Assembly: GCA_963921345.3 (NCBI GenBank)
Contig: CAWUFE020000001.1
Coordinates: 186,001 to 250,000 of the forward strand
Source: Hoeflea_A sp963921345
GTDB lineage: Bacteria; Pseudomonadota; Alphaproteobacteria; Rhizobiales; Rhizobiaceae
Length of the DNA: 64,000 bases
Direction of reading: 5' to 3'
Of the stretch, positions 53,149 through 62,192 are shown one piece after another. The notes under the pieces were generated by a model. That model saw nothing but the letters and a program-made list of their open reading frames with translations, searched no databases and was not told the origin of the DNA. The translations under genes and the position numbers were made by a program. Each line of letters starts with the position of its first letter. Positions within the stretch are counted from its first letter, which is position 1.

Positions 53149-53508
53149 ATGTACATCGCAGGATTCGTCATTCCCGTGCCCGAAGAGAAATTCGAGGCCT
53201 ATCGCGCCTGGGCACGGAATGCGGCGGCGATTTTCCAGGAGTATGGATGCCTGGAGATCGTCGAGACGTGGGAGGACAATGTCCCCGACGGCAAGCGCAC
53301 CGACTTTCGCCGCGCGGTCGATGCCAAGCCCGGAGAGAGGATCGTGTTCTCCTGGCAGGTGTGGCCCGACAAGGCGACCGTCGATGCGGCTGAAATCGGC
53401 ATGCGCGACGACAAGCGCCTTGAGGTTCCGGACGACATTCCGTTCGATGCCGGCCGGCTCATCTATGGCGGCTTCGAGCCGATCCTGACCGTCGGACGCG
53501 AGCGATGA
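53149..53508 (+). CDS. DUF1428 family protein (YbaA-like)
   Basis: 119 residues. MYIAGFVIPVPEEKFEAYRAWA and YGCLEIVETWEDNVPDGKRTDF and RIVFSWQVWPDKATVDAAE follow the DUF1428 pattern. The family has a dimeric alpha-beta-barrel fold and no known function. 72 bp after the desaturase, same strand. Confidence 0.9.
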   Translation: MYIAGFVIPVPEEKFEAYRAWARNAAAIFQEYGCLEIVETWEDNVPDGKRTDFRRAVDAKPGERIVFSWQVWPDKATVDAAEIGMRDDKRLEVPDDIPFDAGRLIYGGFEPILTVGRER

Positions 53509-53976
53509 AAGCCGACGCCGGGAAGCCGCTCCGGAGGCAGCCGCGACCGCGCTGCGGCGTCAGGTCGCGGACACGATGATGTGAAAGCGCCGCCATATTC
53601 GATCCGATTTCCGCCCGATTCGCTCCGGCGCCGACGCCGACCCCATGATTTTTGTGGAAAAAATATACTGGTCGCAAGTTTATGAAGGCCGTTCATTTTT
53701 GTTGATTTCGCGCGGTTGCGGCCACCAAAAACGGCTCGCCATTAAGTATGCAAACTGAATCCAAAGCGCATTTGATGAGTCGCCGCCATATTTTGGTGTT
53801 ACACTGAATCATCGGATCCCTGATTCGGTGATGTTGGGGCAGGCAAAATCACCGGCAGGCTACGCCGCTTTTCAACTTGTTTTGATTCGCCCAGCGTGAG
53901 CCCCGGCACCAACTAGGTAGTGAGACAGAAGAAAGCCGTGGGAGGAGGGCGCTAGTACCAGGAAAGGACGACGACG
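53509..53976. other. Gene-free leader region upstream of prkA
   Basis: 468 bp without a credible gene. It is AT-richer than its surroundings between 53630 and 53830. It contains an inverted repeat, CACTGAATCA (53802-53811) and TGATTCGGTG (53821-53830), with one mismatch, and probably the stress-regulated promoter of prkA. RBS AGGA lies just before the prkA ATG. No sigma-54 or ECF motif could be established. Confidence 0.55.
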
Positions 53977-55911
53977 ATGGACGTGTTTTCTCTGCAATCC
54001 GAGGTTTATGACCGAACCAAGGTGGAAGAGATTACCCTGCAAGACTACCTACTTGCATGTCGCGACGATGCCGGCATGCGTGCTACAGCGGCGGAACGCA
54101 TGATCGCCGCAATCGGAGAGCCGGAACTGGTCGACACCAGCCAGGACCAGAGGCTGAGCCGAATATTTCTGAACCGAACCATCAAACGCTATCCCGCCTT
54201 TGCCGATCTCTACGGCATGGACGAGACCATCGAACGCATTGTCGGTTTCTTCCGCCACGCCTCCCAGGGCCTCGAAGAACGCAAGCAGATCCTCTACCTT
54301 CTCGGTCCGGTCGGAGGCGGCAAGTCCACGGTCGCCGAGATCCTCAAGCGGCTGATGGAGCACGAGCCGATCTACGTGCTCAAGGCCGGCGACCAGATCT
54401 CGCCGGTGTTCGAATCGCCGATGGGGCTGTTCAATCCGGAACGCATGGGCGACCTGCTCGAGGACAAGTACAACATCCCGAGGCGGCTCCTGACCGGTCT
54501 GATCTCGCCCTGGGCCGTCAAGCGGCTCGACGAATTCGAGGGGGACATCTCGAAATTCTCGATTGCCAAGATCTATCCGTCGAAGCTGCGCCAGGTGGGC
54601 GTCGCCAAGACCGAGCCCGGCGATGAAAACAACCAGGACGTCTCGTCCCTGGTCGGCAAGCTCGACATCCGCAAGCTCGAACATCTGAGCCAGAACGATC
54701 CCGACGCCTACAGCTATTCGGGCGGCCTCAACCGGACCACTCAGGGCCTGCTGGAATTCGTCGAAATGTTCAAGGCGCCGATCAAGGTGCTGCATCCGCT
54801 GCTGACCGCGACCCAGGAGGGCTCCTATGTCGGCACCGAGAATATCGGCGCGTTTCCCTATAACGGCATCATCGTCGCCCACTCCAATGAGGCCGAGTGG
54901 CAGCAGTTCAAGAACAACCGCAACAACGAGGCCTTCCTCGACCGCATCAGCGTCGTCAAGGTGCCCTACTGCCTGCGGGCTTCCGAGGAAGCGCAGATCT
55001 ACGGCAAGCTGCTGCGCGAAAGCGCCCTGCGCGAGGCACAGTGCGCGCCGGAAACGCTCGACATCATGTCGCGCTTCAGTGTGCTGACCCGGCTGCACGA
55101 GCACGAGAACTCGACGCTGCATTCGAAGATGCGGGTCTATGACGGCGAGACGCTGAAGGACACCGATCCGAAGGCCAAGTCGCTGCAGGAGTATCGCGAC
55201 GTGGCGGGCGCCGACGAGGGCATGAATGGCACGTCCACGCGATTCGCCTTCAAGGTGCTGTCGGAGACCTTCAACCACGATACCGACGAAATCGCCGCCG
55301 ATCCGGTGCATCTGATGTATGTGCTCGAACAGGCGATCAAGCGCGAACAGTTCACCGAAGAGGTGGAAGGACGCTACCTGGAATTCCTCAAGGCCGAACT
55401 GATGCCGCGCTATGCGGAATTCATCGGCCACGAGATCCAGAAGGCCTATCTGGAATCCTACTCCGACTACGGCCAGAACCTGTTCGACCGCTACATCGCC
55501 TATGCCGATGCATGGATCGAGGAGCACGACTACAAGGATCCGGATACCGGGCAGATGTTCGATCGCGAGATCCTCGACCAGGAACTGTCGAAGGTCGAGA
55601 AGCCGGCCGGCATTGCCAATCCCAAGGACTTCCGCAACGAGGTGGTGAAGTTCGTGCTGCGGGCGCGTGCCGAGAACCACGGCAAGAACCCCGACTGGCG
55701 CAAATACAAGAAGCTGCGCCGGGTGATCGAGAAGCGCATGTTCGGCCAGGTGGAAGACCTGCTGCCGGTTATCAGCTTCGGTGCGAAGCGCGACAAGGAG
55801 GCCGATGCCAAGCATCATGAATTCGTCGACCGGATGATCGAGCGCGGCTACACCCGCCGCCAGGTCCGCCGCCTCGTCGAGTGGTACATGCGCGTCAACA
55901 AGGCGGGTTAG
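53977..55911 (+). CDS. prkA: PrkA-type serine protein kinase / AAA+ protein (YeaG-like)
   Basis: 644 residues. The N-terminal AAA-like domain has the Walker A GPVGGGKST (residues 110-118) and LGPVGGGKSTVAEILKRL; the C-terminal PrkA domain covers the rest (ESYSDYGQNLFDRYIAYADAW, DREILDQELSKVEKPAG). It is the first gene of the conserved prkA-yeaH-spoVR trio, induced in starvation or stress in many proteobacteria. A kinase activity is assigned from family; substrates here are unknown. Long untranslated leader. Confidence 0.95.
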   Translation: MDVFSLQSEVYDRTKVEEITLQDYLLACRDDAGMRATAAERMIAAIGEPELVDTSQDQRLSRIFLNRTIKRYPAFADLYGMDETIERIVGFFRHASQGLEERKQILYLLGPVGGGKSTVAEILKRLMEHEPIYVLKAGDQISPVFESPMGLFNPERMGDLLEDKYNIPRRLLTGLISPWAVKRLDEFEGDISKFSIAKIYPSKLRQVGVAKTEPGDENNQDVSSLVGKLDIRKLEHLSQNDPDAYSYSGGLNRTTQGLLEFVEMFKAPIKVLHPLLTATQEGSYVGTENIGAFPYNGIIVAHSNEAEWQQFKNNRNNEAFLDRISVVKVPYCLRASEEAQIYGKLLRESALREAQCAPETLDIMSRFSVLTRLHEHENSTLHSKMRVYDGETLKDTDPKAKSLQEYRDVAGADEGMNGTSTRFAFKVLSETFNHDTDEIAADPVHLMYVLEQAIKREQFTEEVEGRYLEFLKAELMPRYAEFIGHEIQKAYLESYSDYGQNLFDRYIAYADAWIEEHDYKDPDTGQMFDREILDQELSKVEKPAGIANPKDFRNEVVKFVLRARAENHGKNPDWRKYKKLRRVIEKRMFGQVEDLLPVISFGAKRDKEADAKHHEFVDRMIERGYTRRQVRRLVEWYMRVNKAG

Positions 55912-55937
55912 AGTCTAGTAGCGAGGGGCAAAGCCCT

Positions 55938-57260
55938 ATGGGTCATTTCGTCGATCGCCGCCTCAACCCCAAGGACAAGAGCCTCGGCAACCGGCGGCGG
56001 TTCATCAAGCGCGTACGCTCGCATGTCAAGAAGTCGGTCGACGAGGCGGTGCGCAAACGCGGCATCGCCGATGCCGATCGCGGCGAAAACGTCACCGTGC
56101 CGGCCGATTCGATCGCCGAACCGACCTTCCGGCACACCAACAAGGCCGGCCGTCGCGACTATGTGACGACCGGCAACAAGTCCTTCAGCACCGGCGACCG
56201 CATCAAGAAACCGCCGGCCGGCGGTGGCGGCGGCCGCGGCAAGACCGGCAGCGACCACGGCGACGGCGAGGACGAATTCCTGTTCGTGCTGTCGCGCGAC
56301 GAGTTCCTCGACCTGTTCTTCGAGGACATGGAACTGCCCAATCTGGTCAAGCGCGGCATCAAGCAGATCCAGCTGAAGCGGCCGCACCGCGCCGGCTTCT
56401 CGATCACCGGCTCGCCGGCCAACATCAATCTCGAGCGCACCATGCGCAACTCGCTCGGCAGGCGCCTGGCGCTGAAGCGGCCGAAGGACCAGGAAGTGCG
56501 GGCGCTGCGCGAGGAGATTTTCGCTCTGGAGCAGGTGTCGTCGCCGTCGCCCGAGCAGCGCAGGGAACTCAAGCGGCTGCATGAGCTCCTCGAAGAAGCG
56601 CTGCGGCGCAAGCGCGTGATCGCCTATATCGATCCGCTGGACGTGCGCTACAACTATTTCGAACAGCGGCCGGAACCGCGCGAACAGGCGGTGATGTTCT
56701 GCCTGATGGACGTCTCGGCCTCGATGGGCGAACGCGAGAAGGACCTGGCGAAGCGGTTCTTCGTGCTGCTGCACCTGTTCCTGTCGCGCCGCTACAAATC
56801 CATCGACCTTGTCTTCGTGCGCCATACCCACAACGCCCAGGAAGTGGACGAGGAGACCTTCTTCTATGCCACCGAAACCGGCGGCACGGTGGTCTCGACG
56901 GCGCTCGAAGAGGCAAAGCGCATCATCACCGAGCGCTACTCCGCGGCCGAATGGAACATCTATATTGCGCAGGCCTCGGACGGCGAGAATTTCTCCGGCG
57001 ACTCGGAAAAATGCGTGGCGCTGCTCAACGGCGAGCTGATGAAGAACAGTCAGTATTTCGCCTATGTCGAGATCGTCGACGAGGCGGAAGCCGAGTTCCT
57101 CAACAGCGAGGAAAACGGCATCGAGCTGTGGCGGCAGTACCGGCGGGTGGCGCGCGAATGGCCGAACTTCGCCATGAAACGCATCGCCAAGCCGGCCGAC
57201 ATCTATCCGGTGTTCCGCGAGCTTTTCGCCAAGAAGACGGCGGGAGGCGCCGATGGCTAA
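55938..57260 (+). CDS. YeaH/DUF444 protein
   Basis: 440 residues from the ATG at 55938 (GAGGGG upstream). MGHFVDRRLNPKDKSLGNRR is the family start; a basic, Gly-rich stretch follows (KKPPAGGGGGRGK), then a VWA-like domain with the metal-site segment FCLMDVSASMGEREKDLAKR. Always found with PrkA and SpoVR; thought to work with them in the stress response. It overlaps the next gene by 8 bp. Confidence 0.94.
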   Translation: MGHFVDRRLNPKDKSLGNRRRFIKRVRSHVKKSVDEAVRKRGIADADRGENVTVPADSIAEPTFRHTNKAGRRDYVTTGNKSFSTGDRIKKPPAGGGGGRGKTGSDHGDGEDEFLFVLSRDEFLDLFFEDMELPNLVKRGIKQIQLKRPHRAGFSITGSPANINLERTMRNSLGRRLALKRPKDQEVRALREEIFALEQVSSPSPEQRRELKRLHELLEEALRRKRVIAYIDPLDVRYNYFEQRPEPREQAVMFCLMDVSASMGEREKDLAKRFFVLLHLFLSRRYKSIDLVFVRHTHNAQEVDEETFFYATETGGTVVSTALEEAKRIITERYSAAEWNIYIAQASDGENFSGDSEKCVALLNGELMKNSQYFAYVEIVDEAEAEFLNSEENGIELWRQYRRVAREWPNFAMKRIAKPADIYPVFRELFAKKTAGGADG

Positions 57261-58746
57261 GGCGGCGAAAAAAACGGAACCGCTGTTCGACGGTGCCGAC
57301 TGGACCTTCGAAACGCTGCGCTCCGTCTACGACGCCATCGAGGATGTGGCGACCAACGACCTGAAGCTCGATTTCTACACCAACCAGATCGAGATCATTT
57401 CGTCGGAGCAGATGCTCGACGCCTATTCCTCCATCGGCATGCCGCTGATGTACCGCCACTGGTCCTTCGGCAAGCATTTCGTCACCAACGAGCGCTACTA
57501 CCGCAAGGGCGCGATGGGGCTGGCCTACGAGATCGTCATCAACTCCGACCCCTGCATCAGCTACTGCATGGAGGAAAACTCCATGCCGATGCAGACGCTG
57601 GTGATGGCGCATGCCGCTTTCGGCCACAACCATTTCTTCAAGACCAATCACCTGTTTCAGCAGTGGACCGACGCCGGCGGCATTCTCGACTATCTTGAGT
57701 TTGCCCGCGGCTATATCGCCGAATGCGAGGAGATCCATGGGGTTGCCGAGGTCGAGGCGGTGCTGGACGCCGGTCATGCGCTGATGACCAATGGCGTGTT
57801 TCGCTATCGCCGGCCGCGGGCGCCGTCCTTGCGCGAGGAACAGCAGCGCCGGGAGGAACGGCAACGCTACGAAGAGCAGACCGTCAACTATCTGTGGAGC
57901 ACGCTGCCGGGCAACAGCCGGTCGGCCTCGGCCAATGCCGAAGCGATGGAGCGCAAGCGCGAACTGCATCTGCCTGAGGAAAACCTGCTCTATTTCCTCG
58001 AGCACTACAGCCCGGCGCTGAAGACCTGGCAACGCGAAGTGCTGCGCATCATTCGCAACATCGCGCAGTATTTCTATCCGCAGAAGCAGACCAAGCTGAT
58101 GAACGAGGGCTGCGCCAGCTTCGTGCACTTCCACATCGTCAACGCGCTGCACGCCAGGGGCCAGCTGTCGGATGGCGCCTTGCTGGAAATCCTGCACAGC
58201 CACACCAATGTGCTGTTCCAGCCGGATTTCGACGACCCGCGCTTTAGCGGCATCAACCCCTATGCGCTGGGTTTCGCCATGATGCAGGACATCAAGCGGA
58301 TCTGCGAGAACCCGACGCCGGAGGACCGCGAGTGGTTCCCGGAATTCGCCGGCCACAAGGACTGGCGCTCGGTGCTGGCGGAAGCCTGGGCCAACTACCG
58401 CGACGAATCCTTCATCCAGCAGTTCCTCAGCCCCTCGGTCATCCGCCGCTTCCGCATGTTCGCCGTCACCGACAAGGCCGACGATCCCTATTACCTGGTG
58501 TCGGGCATTCACGACGAGCGCGGCTTCCGCCACGTCCGCGAGGTGCTGGCACAGAATTACGACGTCGCCTCGCAGGAACCGCATGTGCAGGTGGTCGACG
58601 TCGATCTGCTCGGCGACCGCAAGCTGATGCTGCAGCACGTCAAGCGCGACGGCGTGCCGCTCGACGCAGAGCAGCGCGACGCCACCCTGAAGCACCTGAA
58701 AAAACTCTGGGGCTACGAAGTGGCGCTGGAAGAGGTCGCGGCCTGA
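57253..58746 (+). CDS. SpoVR family protein (YcgB-like)
   Basis: 497 residues. EIISSEQMLDAYSSIGMPLMYRHWSFGKHF and MNEGCASFVHFHIVNALHARG are hallmarks of SpoVR/YcgB. Third gene of the prkA-yeaH-spoVR unit. The biochemical function is unknown; in Bacillus the SpoVR protein takes part in spore cortex formation, whereas in gammaproteobacteria the trio belongs to stationary-phase regulons. Confidence 0.95.
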   Translation: MAKAAKKTEPLFDGADWTFETLRSVYDAIEDVATNDLKLDFYTNQIEIISSEQMLDAYSSIGMPLMYRHWSFGKHFVTNERYYRKGAMGLAYEIVINSDPCISYCMEENSMPMQTLVMAHAAFGHNHFFKTNHLFQQWTDAGGILDYLEFARGYIAECEEIHGVAEVEAVLDAGHALMTNGVFRYRRPRAPSLREEQQRREERQRYEEQTVNYLWSTLPGNSRSASANAEAMERKRELHLPEENLLYFLEHYSPALKTWQREVLRIIRNIAQYFYPQKQTKLMNEGCASFVHFHIVNALHARGQLSDGALLEILHSHTNVLFQPDFDDPRFSGINPYALGFAMMQDIKRICENPTPEDREWFPEFAGHKDWRSVLAEAWANYRDESFIQQFLSPSVIRRFRMFAVTDKADDPYYLVSGIHDERGFRHVREVLAQNYDVASQEPHVQVVDVDLLGDRKLMLQHVKRDGVPLDAEQRDATLKHLKKLWGYEVALEEVAA

Positions 58747-58837
58747 GACGACCCCTGCGGATCTTACTCCCGCCGGAGCCTGATGCATCGCTGGGTTCGC
58801 GACCTGATAGCCAATATCCGTGATCCGGCGTGCCGGC

Positions 58838-60055
58838 CTATACCACCGCCGACAGACGTTCGACGATCCACCAGGTCGAGACCAGGGCGATGGCGCTGAG
58901 TACGGTCGTGCGTGCCGGCTGGACCGTGGCCAGCGACAGCCGCGACAGTGCGAAGACGATCCCCAGCGTGGCCGCGAGCAGCGCCACCTGGCCGATTTCG
59001 ATGCCGATGTTGAAGGCCGCGAGCGACAGGACCAGGTTGGGGGAATCGCGGCCCAGAATATCGCCCAGCACGAAGGAGAAGCCGAGCCCGTGCAGCAGGC
59101 CGATCAGGGCGAACACCCAGGGCGATCCGGTCTTGCGGAACAATGCCACCACACTGGCATAGAGCACGGATGCGGCGATGCCCGCTTCGACCACCGGGAT
59201 GAACCAGGGCCAGCTCGGTGTCGCCCCGAGAAAGGTCGCGACCAGCGTGACCGAGTGGCCGACGGTAAAGGCCGTGACCATCCAGAACAGCCGCATGGTC
59301 AGCCCGGCGCCCAGGGCGATACAGACCACCAGCAACACGTGATCGGGTCCTTCGACGATGTGCAGGATGCCCTGCCAGACGAACTCCAGGGCGGCATTGA
59401 GCCGGCTGCCGTCGATATGCAGCGGTTCCTCCAGCTGGCCGTTGCGGGTGAGTGTGAAGGGTGGCGCGACGCGCGCATCGACGACGACGTTCTCGATGGT
59501 CATGTCGTCGCCGAGCAGAAGCACCGGATATCCGGACTGGATCGTGAACGACCCGTTCGGCGAGATGTCCGTGAGCAGGAATTCGGCTTCGATCACCGCG
59601 TCGCCGAAAACCGGATCGGCCTGTGCGCCCGGCCTGGCGAGTTCGGCGCGCGCCGCTTCCACCCCGTCGAAATCGGCGTGCGGAGCCGCGGCGATGCGCA
59701 GCTTTTCGACCCGCGGATCCAGCGTCCGGCCGTTCTGCTGCCAGACGAGAGCTTCCTCAAGGCGGGTGCGCAGGGCTTTTTCGTCCGACGCGACGGCATC
59801 CATCGACAGGCGATAGCGCCGTGCGGTTCCGGTGTCCTCGAAATAGAGAAAGGGCGACTCCAGGCGCCGCCCGGTGATCTGCGAGTCGGAGATGAGGTCG
59901 GCGAAAATCAGCGGCACAGGGGCCTGTAGATAGATGCGCAGCGCGTCGCCGTCGCGCTCCAGGACGATGGTGCGGGTGCGCACGTCTTCGGAGAAATGCG
60001 CTTGCGCGGGTAAACAGGCCGCCAGCAACAGCAGCAAAAATGTCAGTGTCCGCAT
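58838..60055 (-). CDS. HupE/UreJ-family membrane protein with large periplasmic domain
   Basis: 405 residues. A signal peptide (ending AQA) is followed by about 200 residues of periplasmic beta-rich domain, then six hydrophobic segments. HIVEGPDHVLLVVCIALGAG and FTVGHSVTLVATFLG carry the histidines of the HupE/UreJ_2 family; LHGLGFSFVLGD is another conserved block. HupE-type proteins are linked to nickel uptake, but this longer form with an N-terminal domain is widespread and uncharacterised. Confidence 0.85.
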   Translation of the reverse strand: MRTLTFLLLLLAACLPAQAHFSEDVRTRTIVLERDGDALRIYLQAPVPLIFADLISDSQITGRRLESPFLYFEDTGTARRYRLSMDAVASDEKALRTRLEEALVWQQNGRTLDPRVEKLRIAAAPHADFDGVEAARAELARPGAQADPVFGDAVIEAEFLLTDISPNGSFTIQSGYPVLLLGDDMTIENVVVDARVAPPFTLTRNGQLEEPLHIDGSRLNAALEFVWQGILHIVEGPDHVLLVVCIALGAGLTMRLFWMVTAFTVGHSVTLVATFLGATPSWPWFIPVVEAGIAASVLYASVVALFRKTGSPWVFALIGLLHGLGFSFVLGDILGRDSPNLVLSLAAFNIGIEIGQVALLAATLGIVFALSRLSLATVQPARTTVLSAIALVSTWWIVERLSAVV

Positions 60056-60179
60056 GGTTCCATCCCACCCCGTCGATCCGATGCGGGTGTCAGACTAGGT
60101 CATGGCAGATGACACTCCGGTGTCCGCTCCATTACAGTTCGATTGCCGGAGCATGACAAGACGGTAAGCCGGTCCGGCG

Positions 60180-60566
60180 CTACAGGTCGTCCGGCGGCAG
60201 CGGCCGGGTGAGGATGAAGACGCTGACGGCCGACAGTACCACCAGCTGAATGACGATGACCCGGGTCGGGGCGCCGAACAGGTAGCTCAGCGCCACGACG
60301 GCGACGATGGCCACCATGGCCATCTGCTTGGCGCGGCGCGATATGGCGCCATGCGCCTGCCAGTCGCGGATCGGCGGTCCGAGGCGCGGATGGTTGACCA
60401 GCCAGTCGTGCAGGCGCTGCGAGCCGCGGGCGAAGCAATAAGCCGCCAACAGGAGGAACGGCGTGGTCGGCAGCAGCGGCAGCACGATACCGACGATCCC
60501 GGCCGCGAGGCTGAGGAAGCCGCCGATGAGCCAGAAGAACCGGATCAGCTGGTGCCGCGTCGCCAT
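60180..60566 (-). CDS. DUF454 (YbaN-like) membrane protein
   Basis: 128 residues, three to four hydrophobic helices. LIGGFLSLAAGIVGIVLPLLPTTPFLLLAAYCFARGS is the family motif; LVNHPRLGPPIRDWQAHGAISRRAK follows. Function unknown. It starts 11 bp downstream of the decarboxylase stop, so the two are probably one unit. Confidence 0.92.
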   Translation of the reverse strand: MATRHQLIRFFWLIGGFLSLAAGIVGIVLPLLPTTPFLLLAAYCFARGSQRLHDWLVNHPRLGPPIRDWQAHGAISRRAKQMAMVAIVAVVALSYLFGAPTRVIVIQLVVLSAVSVFILTRPLPPDDL

Positions 60567-60577
60567 GCGGGTGCGCT

Positions 60578-61987
60578 CTACATGGCCCGCGCGATGTCGC
60601 GGATCGTGACGAAGGCCGTCAGCATGTCCTCGCGCTGCATCTCGAACTGGCCGGCGACGAAGCGGATCACCAGCCTGCCGTCATGCAGCGTCTGGGTGAG
60701 ATAGATGCGGCCATCGTCGTTGATGGCGTCGACCAGCTTGCGGTTGTGCTCGTCGAGGTCGCCGTCGAAGCCCTGCGGCACGTGGCGGAAGGAAAACAGC
60801 GACAGCACCGGCGGCGTGGCGATCTCGAAATCCGGCTCGGCCGAGAGCATCTCGGCGAGCTCCTGCGCCCAGGCGACGTGGTTGCGGATGCGGCTGCGCA
60901 GGCCGTCGAGGCCGTAGGCGCGCAGCAGGAACCAGAGTTTGAGGGCGCGGAACCGGCGGCCGAGCGGCACCGACCATTCGCTGAAATTGACGAAGCCCTC
61001 CTTGCCGTAGGTCTTGAGGTACTCCGGATGGATGGCCAGCGTACGCACCAGGCTTTCCGGGTCACGGACGAAATGGGCCGAACACTCCATCGACGCACCG
61101 AGCCATTTGTGCGGATTGAAGACCATGCTGTCGGCGGCCTCGACGCCCTGCCAGAGCGTGCGGAATTCCGGGCAGATCATCGCCGTGCCGGCCCAAGCGG
61201 CGTCGACATGGACGTAGAGGTCTTCCTCCGCGCCGATCTTGCAGACGGCAGCGACGTCGTCGGTGGCGCCGGTCGACGTGCCGCCGACGCAGGCAACGAT
61301 GCCGGCCGGTACCATGCCGGCCTCGCGGTCGGCGCGAATGGCGGCGCGCAGCGCGTCATTGTCGAGCGCCTGGTTTTCGTCCGTTGCGATCTTGACCAGA
61401 TTGTCCTGGCCGAGCCCGGCAACCCACATGGCCTTGTCGATGGAGCTGTGGGTGCCGGTGGAGGCATAGACGCGCAGCGGCGGCCGGCCGAAGAGGCCGG
61501 TCTGGTTGCCGGTCCAGCCGAGCGCCCGCTCGCGCATGGTCAAAATGGCGCATAGCGTCGCCGTCGAGGCGGTATCCTGCAGGGTGCCGCTGAAGCCATC
61601 GGGCAGGCCCAGCGCCTGGCGCAGCCAGTCGACCATGCGGACTTCCAGTTCGGTTGCGGCCGGCGAGGTCTGCCACAGCATGCACTGGGCGGCCATGGCG
61701 CCGGCGAGCTGCTCTGCGATCATGGCCGCGGGCGCCGCGTTGCTCTGGAAATAGGCGAAAAAGCGCGGGTGCTGCCAATGGGTCATCCCGTCGGGGATGA
61801 TGCGCTGGAAATCGGCGAAGATCGCTTCCATGTCCTCCGCGGCATCCGGGGGCGAGGCCGGCAGAAGGGCGCCGATATCGCCCGGTTCGACGTGCGGCCG
61901 CACCGGGCGGTCGATCAGGGTTTCCAGATAGTCGGCGGACCAGTCGCTGGCGCGGTGCGACCAGTTTCGAAACTCGCTTTTGTCCAT
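60578..61987 (-). CDS. Group II PLP-dependent decarboxylase (aromatic-amino-acid decarboxylase-like)
   Basis: 469 residues. PLP-binding lysine Lys294 in NPHKWLGAS, the ring-stacking His180 in STGTHSSIDKA, and Asp262 in HVDAAWAG that pairs with the pyridine nitrogen. QHPRFFAYFQSNAAPAAMI at the N terminus is the substrate-side signature. The substrate (tryptophan, tyrosine, phenylalanine or DOPA) is not determined by sequence. Divergent from the GH13 enzyme. Confidence 0.92.
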   Translation of the reverse strand: MDKSEFRNWSHRASDWSADYLETLIDRPVRPHVEPGDIGALLPASPPDAAEDMEAIFADFQRIIPDGMTHWQHPRFFAYFQSNAAPAAMIAEQLAGAMAAQCMLWQTSPAATELEVRMVDWLRQALGLPDGFSGTLQDTASTATLCAILTMRERALGWTGNQTGLFGRPPLRVYASTGTHSSIDKAMWVAGLGQDNLVKIATDENQALDNDALRAAIRADREAGMVPAGIVACVGGTSTGATDDVAAVCKIGAEEDLYVHVDAAWAGTAMICPEFRTLWQGVEAADSMVFNPHKWLGASMECSAHFVRDPESLVRTLAIHPEYLKTYGKEGFVNFSEWSVPLGRRFRALKLWFLLRAYGLDGLRSRIRNHVAWAQELAEMLSAEPDFEIATPPVLSLFSFRHVPQGFDGDLDEHNRKLVDAINDDGRIYLTQTLHDGRLVIRFVAGQFEMQREDMLTAFVTIRDIARAM

Positions 61988-62110
61988 TATGGGCCTTTCC
62001 GTGAAGTCGGGTTCGAACCTAGAGACTGAACGGGCCCAAATCCAGTTTCATCTCGCGCGCACGTCGAATTGATGACAAAGGGGCTTTGCGGACGCAGCCG
62101 GTGATGTTAC

Positions 62111-62122
62111 GAAAGCGCTTTC
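62111..62122. promoter_or_regulatory. LacI-family operator GAAAGCGCTTTC
   Basis: A perfect 12-bp palindrome with the central CG typical of LacI-family sites, 70 bp upstream of the phosphorylase start and between two divergent genes. The cognate regulator is probably outside the window, since the LacI-type protein at 50827-51858 has different flanking repeats. Confidence 0.7.
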
Positions 62123-62192
62123 GGAGCGTGTTCGCAATGTGCCCGTCTCCCGGTAGGTCGGGAAATACCCGCCGGACCGGTTGGCGGATCTG

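Noticed and set aside
54049..55818. 589-codon antisense frame in prkA
   Set aside because: The forward frame is PrkA with Walker A and family motifs; the antisense is an artefact of GC bias.
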